From NCBI GenBank assembly GCA_964473155.1, contig CAYYNT010000024.1:1-55304 (forward strand): a stretch of 55,304 nucleotides of DNA, written 5' to 3'. Position 1 is the first letter of the stretch, and each line of letters begins with the position of its first letter. This document shows positions 17,473 to 25,061 of this stretch, one piece after another. This DNA comes from JAJFUG01 sp964473155 (lineage in GTDB: Bacteria > Gemmatimonadota > Glassbacteria > GWA2-58-10). A program made the translations under genes and the position numbers. Under the pieces are notes generated by a model that did no database searches, had not been told where the DNA came from, and was given only the letters and a program-made list of their open reading frames with translations.

Positions 17473-18393
17473 ATGCGGAAGATTCTTGTTATGACAGTGC
17501 TGACTCTGCTGGTCCTGGCTGTTTCCGCGGCGCCGGCGCAGACAGTCTACAAAGGCGGAGTTGAGCCTGCCCGTGCCGGGAAAGAACCGTTGCGGGTGAT
17601 CATGATCGGGGCTCACCCGGACGATTCGGAAATCAAGGGCGGCGGGACGGCCGCGCTCTGGGCCGAGACCGGGGCCAAGGTCCTGCTGGTGGCCGTGACC
17701 AATGGCGATGCCGGGCATCAGAGCGAGGGCGGCGGGGCGCTGGCCCGCCGGCGGGCGGCCGAGGCGCAGCTTTCGGCCGAGCGCCTGGGCGTGAGCTGGA
17801 AGACCCTGGGCTTTCATGACGGGGAACTGGAGCCGACCCTGGAGGCCCGCAAGGCTGTCATAAGGACGATCAGAGAATGGAAGGCCGATATCGTGATCCT
17901 GCCCCGGCCCAACGATTACCACCCGGACCACCGCTACACCGCGCAGATCGTGCAGGATGCGGCCTACATGGTGATGGTGCCGAACATCTGCCCGGATACC
18001 CCGCGCCTGGAGAAAAACCCTGTGTTCATGTATTTCCTGGACGGTTTCCAGAAACCGATACCCTTCAAGGCGGATATCGCCGTGGTGGTGGACCCGGTGA
18101 TGGAGAAAAAATGGGGTTCGGTCGATGCCATGGACAGCCAGATGTACGAGTGGCTGCCCTGGATCGCGGGTTATCTGGATGAGGTGCCGAAAGACAAAAA
18201 GGCCCGTTATGAATGGGTGAAGAATTGGCGCGGCATGGGTATGCAGGAATGGAAAAAGCAGTGCGCCGAGGTCCTGGAGGAGCGTTACGGGAAGGACAAG
18301 GCCGCCGCCGCGACTTTTGTCGAGGCTTTCGAGATCTGCGAATTCGGCCGTCAGCCGGAACGCGCCGAGCTGTGGGGGCTGTTTCCGAAGTGA
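17473..18393 (+). CDS. PIG-L/LmbE family deacetylase, exported copy 1
   Basis: A 306-residue protein with a signal peptide (MRKILVMTVLTLLVLAVSAAPAQ), so probably periplasmic. The metal motif AHPDDSE and the later YHPDHRYTAQIVQDAAYM carry the expected zinc ligands. The start at 17473 is set by AAGGAGG eight bases upstream; a longer reading from 17431 would destroy the signal peptide. It shares the C-terminal FEICEFGRQPERAELWGLFPK box with its neighbours and is closest to the third copy. The likely role is deacetylation of an N-acetylated sugar outside the cytoplasm. Confidence 0.9.
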   Translation: MRKILVMTVLTLLVLAVSAAPAQTVYKGGVEPARAGKEPLRVIMIGAHPDDSEIKGGGTAALWAETGAKVLLVAVTNGDAGHQSEGGGALARRRAAEAQLSAERLGVSWKTLGFHDGELEPTLEARKAVIRTIREWKADIVILPRPNDYHPDHRYTAQIVQDAAYMVMVPNICPDTPRLEKNPVFMYFLDGFQKPIPFKADIAVVVDPVMEKKWGSVDAMDSQMYEWLPWIAGYLDEVPKDKKARYEWVKNWRGMGMQEWKKQCAEVLEERYGKDKAAAATFVEAFEICEFGRQPERAELWGLFPK

Positions 18394-18453
18394 GGCCATG
18401 GCCTGGGGATGAATCGCCGGAAGCATTAAAACGGTCATTTAACGGAGGGGTCG

Positions 18454-19347
18454 ATGCTGAAATATTTCCGTTTGACTGTCCTGGCGCTCGCGGCAGCCGC
18501 TCTTGCAATCGACTTTGCGGACAGCCGGGCCGCGGACCAGCCGCTTAGAGTGATCATGATCGGTGCTCACCCGGACGATGCGGAGGGAGACGGGGGCGGG
18601 ACAGCCATGCTCTGGACCGCGGCAGGGGCCAAAGTTCAGCTTGTGTCCGTGACCAATGGCGATGCCGGGCACCAGAGCGAGGGCGGCGGGGCGCTGGCGC
18701 GCCGAAGGGCCGCGGAATCCTTGAGGGCCGCGAAAGTGCTGGGCGTGAGCTGGCGCACCCTGGGCTTCCATGACGGGGAGCTGGAACCGAGTCTCGAGGT
18801 GCGCAAGGCCGTGATCCGCGCGATACGGGAATGGCAGGCCGATATTGTTTTTCTGCCCAGGCCCAACGACTATCACCCGGACCACCGCTACACGGCCCAG
18901 GTGGTGCAGGATGCCGCCTACATGGTGATGGTGCCGAACGTGTGCCCCGAGACGCCGCGCCTGGAAAAAAATCCGGTGTTCATGTATTTCGAGGACGGGT
19001 TCCAGAAACCGATACCGTTCAAGGCGGATGTGGCGGTGGATGTCGGGCCGGTGCTGGAGCGCAAGCTTCGGGCACTGGCCGAGATGGACAGCCAGATGTT
19101 CGAGTGGCTGCCCTGGATCGGCGGGCGGCTGGAAGAGGTGCCCAAAGACAAGACCGCGCGCGTGGACTGGTATATCAAAAGGCGCTCCGGCGGAAAGACC
19201 GGCCCTGAGAACCCGCATTACGGTCTGCTGGCCGAACGCTACGGCAAGGAGCGGGCGGACAGGATTGCGCATGTCGAGGCGTTCGAGGTCTGCGAGTTTG
19301 GCCGTCAGCCGGAACGCGCGGAGTTGTGGGAGCTGTTCCCGAAATGA
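18454..19347 (+). CDS. PIG-L/LmbE family deacetylase, exported copy 2
   Basis: A 297-residue protein with a signal peptide (MLKYFRLTVLALAAAALAIDFADSRA). The same zinc motifs are present (AHPDDAE; YHPDHRYTAQVVQDAAYMV), and the C-terminal box FEVCEFGRQPERAELWELFPK is nearly identical to that of copy 1. A strong GGAGGGG site lies ahead of the ATG. It is separated from copy 1 by 60 bases and is probably co-transcribed. The two exported copies look like a recent duplication with drift. The region downstream is a cluster of repeats with no gene for 1 kb. Confidence 0.9.
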   Translation: MLKYFRLTVLALAAAALAIDFADSRAADQPLRVIMIGAHPDDAEGDGGGTAMLWTAAGAKVQLVSVTNGDAGHQSEGGGALARRRAAESLRAAKVLGVSWRTLGFHDGELEPSLEVRKAVIRAIREWQADIVFLPRPNDYHPDHRYTAQVVQDAAYMVMVPNVCPETPRLEKNPVFMYFEDGFQKPIPFKADVAVDVGPVLERKLRALAEMDSQMFEWLPWIGGRLEEVPKDKTARVDWYIKRRSGGKTGPENPHYGLLAERYGKERADRIAHVEAFEVCEFGRQPERAELWELFPK

Positions 19348-19390
19348 TTGCCAGGAAAATAATGTAACGTATTAGATGATAAATGGTTGT

Positions 19391-19418
19391 GTAGGGGCGC
19401 GGCGCGCCGTGCCCCTAC
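19391..19418. repeat. GGGGCG palindrome (one G-U mismatch)
   Basis: Fourteen-base arms GTAGGGGCGCGGCG and CGCCGTGCCCCTAC, one wobble pair from perfect. It belongs to the same family as the palindrome at 1045. It could also end the deacetylase transcript, but no T-run follows. Confidence 0.65.
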
Positions 19419-19487
19419 ATCTAAGACTTTTGGGACAGCCCCCTGCACAAATTCCGGGAGTACCGCAACCACGTGTCCCTCAAGCCG

Positions 19488-19612
19488 TTGATCCCCTCTC
19501 GAGAGGGGTGGACCCGCTCCAGGGGGGGCCGGGGTGTGTCAAGCGGCCCAGAAGGCCGCCACCCGAGTGCGGCACACTCCGGGTGAGACAGGTCCCAATC
19601 CCTACGACAAAC
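19488..19612. repeat. Decayed copy of the multi-hairpin repeat
   Basis: This stretch matches, in inverted orientation, the tandem repeat at 50869-51270. It shares TTGATCCCCTCT, GAGAGGGGTGGACCCG, GGCCGGGGTGTGTCA, the AGGCCGCC arm and CGACAAAC at the far end. The hairpins CCCCTCT/AGAGGGG and GCGGCC/GGCCGC persist, while the third stem has decayed. Confidence 0.65.
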
Positions 19613-19748
19613 TCGTAAGAATTATAACAGCCTGTCCCGCCGTTAGTTGCCTCCCCCTTTTGTAAAGGGGAACTGAGGGGGATTAGCTTTTTTCGCTCTC
19701 CACCACCCGGCCACAAAAGCAGGTCAAGACCTGAATCCCCCCTGGCCC

Positions 19749-20195
19749 CAGCTTTGTCCGGTTAGGAACTTGCATCAAGGGATTGAAAGGTTAGGATTTT
19801 CATGTCCTTTTCCGGCTTGTGGAAAAGGACCAAAAGACGCTTTGGGGCCGTAAACTCGCCCAGGCCACGACTCTTTTTCAACCTGCGGTGTGCATGGAGC
19901 CTCTGCACGCTGCCCTGGTTGCGGGGCGACGCTAGCGCTGAATGCCCGCCTTACCGCGGAAGCTCTTTCAGGCTTAAGCGTGCCCGCGGCCATTACTCCG
20001 CTTCTTCTGCGTGGCTCGGACATACGGCCCCGGACGGCCCAGTAAGGGCCGCTTAAAAACGAAATCCGAAAACATAAGGTCAGAGAGCTGGAAAAAATCT
20101 GTCTTTTCCTGGGACTTCCGGCGTAGAGTCACGGCGCGCCGTGACCGTGAAGTATTTTTCAATCCTCCTATCAATATCCTAACCGGACATTGCTG
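19749..20195. mobile_element. MITE-like element with terminal inverted repeats
   Basis: The left end CAGCTTTGTCCGGTTAGGA (19749-19767) and the reverse complement of the right end at 20177-20195 match at 17 of 19 bases. Looser similarity continues inward to about 45 bases, including GGATTGAAA on both sides. Inside is a GTCCTTTTCC/GGAAAAGGAC hairpin at 19803-19829 but no transposase. No clear target duplication was seen. It is about 447 bases, the size of a non-autonomous element. Confidence 0.5.
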
Positions 20196-20383
20196 CCCTG
20201 GCCCCCCTTTGGGAAGGGGGGAAAAGGCCTCCACCCGCGTGCGGCCGTTTCGCATTTCATCTGGAACAATAAGATTGCTTTACATGTACTGTATGTATAG
20301 AATGCTAAATAAGCAGTAAAATCGGTTCAATCAAGCCTGAGCCTGCATTATACGGCAAGACCACTCAGCCCCCCGAGGCCGCC

Positions 20384-22633
20384 ATGAGCGTGAGGAGTGT
20401 CAGGCCGATCCACAGGATATTACTTCCGTCCCTCCTTCTTCTGATCCCCCTGTATCTCCTGTTCCCGGCCCAAACCGCAGCCGGGGAGAGCGGTTTCTAC
20501 GAGCAGTCCCTGTCCGCTCTCTCCGCTCACGACAGCACGCGGGCGGTTGCCTGCCTGGACAGCGCACTGGCTCAGAACGAGCGGGACTGGAGCGCGCGCC
20601 TCAGGCGGGCTGAACTCAGGCTGGCCGCAGGCCGGGCAGAGGAGGCCGAGGCCGATTACAACTACCTTCTGAATTCGGAAAGCTCCGTGATACGCAGCCA
20701 GGCCCACCTGGGACTCGGAAGGGTACTGCTGGGACTGCCGGACAAGAAGATGGTGGCGGTCAAAGAGTACAAACTGGCTGTAATGGTCGATCCGCTGAAT
20801 CCCGAGGCCCTGTATGAACTGGCGCAGCTCGGGTTTGAGCTGGGCGAGGCTACGGGATTCGAGATCGCGGACAACACCCTGGCCGATCTGGTACTGCTGG
20901 ACCCGGACTATCGCGGGGCTTATTCGCAGTGGCGGCAGAAAATCAAGGGGCATTCTCTGGACAACCTGCGCAAGGTGGATTCCAGCCTGCCCGGTTACAT
21001 CCAGGCCAACCCGAAAAAAGGCCACCTCTGGCTGGATATCGCCCGTGACCGGTTCGAGCTGTTCGAGACCGGCGATTGCCTGGAGGCCCTGGACAGCCTG
21101 GAACGCTTTGCCCCAGGCTATAAGCTTCAAGACAGGCTGCTGCTCAGGGCGAGATGCTTTCTGGACCAGGAGCAGCCCGACAGCTTTGAAAGCCTGTACA
21201 ATCAGGCCCTGGCTGCCGCGGAGCACAGCGGAGATTTCAGTACATTGCAGCGCGAGGCCGAGGTGATTTTCGTACCACGGGAGCAGGAGTCTTTCTCCCG
21301 GCTGCGCTCTGCAGCCGAGAAAGCCGCCTTTTTCCGGGTGTTCTGGCTGAACAAGGATTTTGACCCCACCACTGCCCACAACGAGCGCCTGCTGGAGCAT
21401 TACCGCCGCCTGCGCACGGCGCAGAAGAAATATTCTATTCTCGCTCCGGATGGACTGATAAATACATCAGAGGATTACTTGAGACTGTTATCCCTCGAAG
21501 AACGAACTACTGTATCGGTCGAGGAAAGTGCCAGGGGGAAAATGGTCCTGTACGACTATAATCCGGTGCAGGTTTTCGGTGACCGTGGTATGGAAATGGG
21601 ACTGGATCACAGAGGGCTTGTTTATGTCAGACATGGGCCGCCTGATTTTATCAATTTCAGGTATATCAATGAAAGAAAGGATGGTTTTGTCGCTCAGTTC
21701 GGTGCCACGAACGCGGAAGAATGGTATTACTGGCCAAACAAAATTGTGTTCAAATCCGGATTGGGCACCGGCGGGTTTCTATTCTGGCCGGATAAGGATG
21801 AGAGCGAAGTCGGTATTGCGGACATCCAGCACGCCATGCAGACCCAGACCTTCACCGATCCTCTGCCCGTGCTGAAACTGGAGCATTACTCCGCCGCATT
21901 CCTGGCGGATAACGGCGCGACAGACCTGGAATATTTCAGCTCAGCCCCGGCGGAGCAAACGAAAACGGATTCCCTGCCTTTGGCCCGTCTGGTGCTGTTC
22001 GACCGCAGCCTCAACGAGAAGACGCGCGACAGTGTAACTGTGGTTCCGGTCAGAGTGGCCGGACAGAATGAATGGCTGGCCGTCAACCATCTGACTGTCA
22101 AGCCCGGAGCGTATTCCTGCGCCGTCGCCCTCGATCTGGCCGGCCGGAGGGCCGCAGCTACCGGCAACCTGCATATAGGACGCCTGCGCGGCGACAGCCT
22201 CTGCGTCAGCGGGATAATCCTGGGCGATCCGCCGCAGCCGGAACTGTCAGTGAGAAGCCGCGGTGTCGCTCATGTCCTGCCCCGTCCATCCCGCAGTTTC
22301 TCCCCGCAGGAGAGAGTCTCGGTCTATTGCGAAATCTACGGTCTGGCTCCCGCTGACAGCTCCGGGCGGGATTACCACGAAAAAGTGACTGTCAGCCTTG
22401 TCGAGGAGCGCAAATCCCTTCTCAAATCCGTTCTTACCGGCGGCAAAAAACGTGTCGGCAGCCTGAGCATGAGTTTCGAGCGCAGTGCCGGAACGACTGC
22501 CGGCGCGGCAGCCGAACAGTTTGAAATAGACGCCGTCCAGCTCAAGCCGGGAAAGTATAACCTTGTTATCGAGGTGCAGGAGCGGCAGGATGGACCCTTG
22601 GCGCGGACTGAATCACAGTTCACGGTGGAATGA
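20384..22633 (+). CDS. GWxTD-domain-like protein with N-terminal TPRs
   Basis: A 749-residue exported protein with an N-terminal signal or anchor helix (about residues 10-32). TPR-like repeats follow (about 40-280: STRAVACLDSALAQNERDWSARLRRAELRLAAGR). A central region has FFRVFWLNKDFDPTTAHNERLLEHYRRL, then LDHRGLVYVRHGPPDFI and EEWYYW. These match the order of conserved pieces in GWxTD domains (W/F..DPTP.NE; D.RG.iYIryGpPD; W.Y). The function of that domain is unknown. The C-terminal third is beta-rich. Codons about 21430-21800, covering the conserved core, are noticeably AT-richer than the flanks. The start has only a modest CGAGG site. It is a single gene ahead of hcp. Confidence 0.6.
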   Translation: MSVRSVRPIHRILLPSLLLLIPLYLLFPAQTAAGESGFYEQSLSALSAHDSTRAVACLDSALAQNERDWSARLRRAELRLAAGRAEEAEADYNYLLNSESSVIRSQAHLGLGRVLLGLPDKKMVAVKEYKLAVMVDPLNPEALYELAQLGFELGEATGFEIADNTLADLVLLDPDYRGAYSQWRQKIKGHSLDNLRKVDSSLPGYIQANPKKGHLWLDIARDRFELFETGDCLEALDSLERFAPGYKLQDRLLLRARCFLDQEQPDSFESLYNQALAAAEHSGDFSTLQREAEVIFVPREQESFSRLRSAAEKAAFFRVFWLNKDFDPTTAHNERLLEHYRRLRTAQKKYSILAPDGLINTSEDYLRLLSLEERTTVSVEESARGKMVLYDYNPVQVFGDRGMEMGLDHRGLVYVRHGPPDFINFRYINERKDGFVAQFGATNAEEWYYWPNKIVFKSGLGTGGFLFWPDKDESEVGIADIQHAMQTQTFTDPLPVLKLEHYSAAFLADNGATDLEYFSSAPAEQTKTDSLPLARLVLFDRSLNEKTRDSVTVVPVRVAGQNEWLAVNHLTVKPGAYSCAVALDLAGRRAAATGNLHIGRLRGDSLCVSGIILGDPPQPELSVRSRGVAHVLPRPSRSFSPQERVSVYCEIYGLAPADSSGRDYHEKVTVSLVEERKSLLKSVLTGGKKRVGSLSMSFERSAGTTAGAAAEQFEIDAVQLKPGKYNLVIEVQERQDGPLARTESQFTVE

Positions 22634-22657
22634 AGGGTTTTTTCCCCTGCCCGGCTC

Positions 22658-22686
22658 TTGACAATTTTGTCTACTTGATTTATATT
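22658..22686 (+). promoter_or_regulatory. Sigma-70 promoter of hcp
   Basis: TTGACA (22658-22663) and TATATT (22681-22686) are separated by exactly 17 bases, the best promoter match in the window. It leaves a leader of about 160 bases before hcp. No clear HcpR or FNR palindrome was recognised next to it. Confidence 0.65.
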
Positions 22687-22853
22687 AAGATAAAAGTATC
22701 CAGATATACAATGTAGTCGCGCTTTACGGATTCATTTCAGGATTCAACTCTGCCGGACACCCCGCGCGGAGACTGCTGCACCGGCTTGTTCGCGTAACCG
22801 GCACGGACACGGAACAACGGCAATCGAAAATCCAACCAGCAAGGAGCAAGGCA

Positions 22854-24509
22854 ATGAGCATGTTCTGCTATCAGTGTGAACAGACCGCCCACGGCGAGGG
22901 CTGCACCGCTTTCGGCGTATGCGGCAAGGACCCCGAGACCTCTATCTACCAGGACCTCCTGATTCTGGCGGCCAAGGGTGTGTCGCAGTACGCCCACCGC
23001 GCCCGCCGTCTGGGCCAGGCCGACCGTGAGATCGATTTGTTTGTCATCGAGGCGCTTTTCACCACCGTGACCAATGTCAATTTCGATCCGGCGAACATTG
23101 CGTCGTTCATCCGCCGCGGAGCTGAGATCAAGGCTCGCGCGCGCGAGCTTTACCACCGGGCCTGCCGCGAGAAAGGCATCCAGCCTGAGACAGTCTCCGG
23201 CCCGGCGGACTGGGAACCGGCTCCCGGCGGAGAGGGCCTTATCTCGCAGGGTCTTCAGGCCGGTATCGAGAGCCGCCGTCAGGCTTTCGGCCCGGATGTC
23301 TCGGGCCTCCAGGAGCTGATCCTCTACGGACTGAAAGGCATGGCCGCCTATGCCGATCACGCGCAGATACTGGGGCGCGAGGATCAGGCGGTGTACGCTT
23401 TCTTCCACGAGGCGCTGGATTTCCTGTCCGGCAACCCGGAGGACGTGAATGAGCTGGTGGGTATGGCCATGCGCGCCGGGGAGGTCAACCTGCGCGTGAT
23501 GGAGCTTCTGGATGAGGCCAACACCGGGACCTATGGGCACCCGACACCCACCCGCGTGCGGATCACACCGCGCGCCGGAAAGTGCATCCTGGTCTCGGGC
23601 CACGACCTGCGCGACCTGGAAGACCTGCTCAAGCAGACCGAGGGCAAGGGGATCGATATCTACACCCACGGCGAGATGCTCCCGGCCCACGGTTACCCCG
23701 GACTCAAAAAGTATCCGCATCTGGCGGGCAATTACGGCGGCGCGTGGCAGGACCAGCGCCGGGAATTCGAGGAGTTCCCCGGCTCTATCCTGATGACCAC
23801 CAACTGCATCCAGAAACCCAAGGAAAGTTACCAGGCCCGTATTTTCACCAGCGGGCTGGTGCAGTGGCCGGGAGTGGCCCATATCGCGGACCGCGATTTC
23901 AGCGCGGTCATCCAGGCCGCGCTCGATGCGCCGGGATTCCAGAAGGATGAGGAACTGAAAGAGATCACGGTCGGGTTCGCGCGCAACGCGGTCCTGAGCG
24001 TGGCGGACAAGGTGATCGAGCTGGTGCGCGAGGGGAAGATCAAGCATTTCTATCTGGTGGGCGGGTGCGACGGGGCCAAGCCGGGACGGAACTACTACAC
24101 CGAGCTGGCCGAAAAAGCCCCGGAGGACACGCTGATACTCACCCTGGCCTGCGGCAAGTTCCGCTTCAACAAGCTCGAATTCGGCGACATCGAGGGCATC
24201 CCGCGCCTGCTGGACCTGGGCCAGTGCAACGATGCCTACTCGGCGATACAGATCGCCCTGGCCCTGGCCAAGGCCTTCAACTGCGGCGTCAATGACCTGC
24301 CGCTGTCGATTATCCTGAGCTGGTACGAGCAGAAAGCGGTCTGCATCCTGCTGACCCTCCTGCACCTGGGCCTGAAAAACATGCGCCTGGGTCCCAGCCT
24401 GCCCGCGTTTATCGGCCCTAACGTGCTCAAGGTGCTGGTGGAAAATTTCAACCTGCGGCCTATCGCCACGCCGGAGGAGGACCTGGAGGCGGTGGCGGCT
24501 CAGGCCTGA
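22854..24509 (+). CDS. hcp: Hydroxylamine reductase (hybrid cluster protein), class I
   Basis: A 551-residue protein. The N-terminal cysteines are spaced CxxCx8Cx5C (C5, C8, C17, C23), as in class I Hcp of anaerobes, which carry a [4Fe-4S] cluster. The hybrid-cluster ligand regions are present: GHDLRDLEDLL, THGEMLPAHGYPGL, TTNCIQKP, VGGCDGAKPGRNYY, TLACGKFRFN. Hcp reduces hydroxylamine or, as shown in enterobacteria, nitric oxide, in the cytoplasm under nitrosative stress. Full length rules out class III. An AAGGAGCAAGG site precedes the ATG. No hcr reductase gene is adjacent, which is usual for class I. It has its own promoter and terminator, so it is monocistronic. Confidence 0.96.
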   Translation: MSMFCYQCEQTAHGEGCTAFGVCGKDPETSIYQDLLILAAKGVSQYAHRARRLGQADREIDLFVIEALFTTVTNVNFDPANIASFIRRGAEIKARARELYHRACREKGIQPETVSGPADWEPAPGGEGLISQGLQAGIESRRQAFGPDVSGLQELILYGLKGMAAYADHAQILGREDQAVYAFFHEALDFLSGNPEDVNELVGMAMRAGEVNLRVMELLDEANTGTYGHPTPTRVRITPRAGKCILVSGHDLRDLEDLLKQTEGKGIDIYTHGEMLPAHGYPGLKKYPHLAGNYGGAWQDQRREFEEFPGSILMTTNCIQKPKESYQARIFTSGLVQWPGVAHIADRDFSAVIQAALDAPGFQKDEELKEITVGFARNAVLSVADKVIELVREGKIKHFYLVGGCDGAKPGRNYYTELAEKAPEDTLILTLACGKFRFNKLEFGDIEGIPRLLDLGQCNDAYSAIQIALALAKAFNCGVNDLPLSIILSWYEQKAVCILLTLLHLGLKNMRLGPSLPAFIGPNVLKVLVENFNLRPIATPEEDLEAVAAQA

Positions 24510-24540
24510 GCGGAAAATCATTCAATGATTGTGATAAGGA

Positions 24541-24566
24541 GCGGTCGCCCCGGCGGCCGCTTTTTT
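24541..24566 (+). terminator. Intrinsic terminator of hcp
   Basis: A GCGGTCGC/GCGGCCGC stem (24541-24560) with one wobble pair is followed directly by six Ts. It lies 32 bases after the hcp stop. Confidence 0.85.
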
Positions 24567-24593
24567 ATTTCACGGCGAGAGAAAAAAGCGTTA

Positions 24594-24945
24594 TCCACTA
24601 AGGGCACGAAGGGATACGAAGTTAGTCCGGTTTATTCATAAATCTTGCGTTCGATTGCACTGTAAGTGACGTATCCAGCTCAGGATGGTTTTTTGTCGTA
24701 GGGGGCGAGGCCTGCCTCGCCCGAAGGCTTTTTACGGGCGACTCATGAGTCGCCCCTACCATAGGAAACAGGCAAACATCGAAACGAACAGGTTCTTTCC
24801 ATTCCGCACCACGCTTTTATAATTAGAATGGTTTGCGAACCGCTGCAATAACTTACAGTAATTTATGAATAATCCGGGTTAGAAGGCAAATTCTCTGATT
24901 GTTGCACTTTCGTGTTTCTTCTTTCCTTCGTGGAAAACTACTTTC
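24594..24945. mobile_element. Nested inverted-repeat (MITE-like) elements
   Basis: The inner ends CCGGTTTATTCATAAAT (24627-24643) and the reverse complement of 24861-24877 match at 16 of 17 bases. They are flanked by GTTAG on both sides, a possible target duplication. Outside these, CCACTAAGGGCACGAAGG at about 24597 is loosely inverted at 24915-24940 (CTTTCCTTCGTGG). Inside are two GGGCG palindromes (24703-24722 and 24736-24755) bounded by GTAGGGG...CCCCTAC. No transposase and no gene lie in 24510-25061. Confidence 0.5.
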
Positions 24946-25061
24946 TTTTCTTATTGCTTTATCATCCGTCTTCACTTGCCAGAGCGCCCGCCGGGCTGTA
25001 ATTTACCCCGGTGCAATACTCAACGGATATATGGATGAACGACATACACGGAGCTGACCGG

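Larger units (their letters stand above)
19348..20383. other. 1-kb gene-free repeat cluster
   Basis: No believable gene lies here; the short ORFs at 19802-20056 and 19775-20023 follow repeat structure. In order, the region holds a GGGGCG palindrome (19391-19418), a decayed multi-hairpin element (19488-19612) and a CCCCCTTTTGTAAAGGGG hairpin near 19650. A MITE-like element (19749-20195) and a second CCCCCCTTTGGGAAGGGGGG hairpin near 20203-20222 follow. This looks like a landing zone for non-autonomous elements between two operons. Confidence 0.65.

Noticed and set aside
19775..20056. Short ORFs on both strands in the repeat cluster
   Set aside because: They lie inside the inverted-repeat element, lack ribosome-binding sites and have low-complexity, arginine/serine-rich translations.
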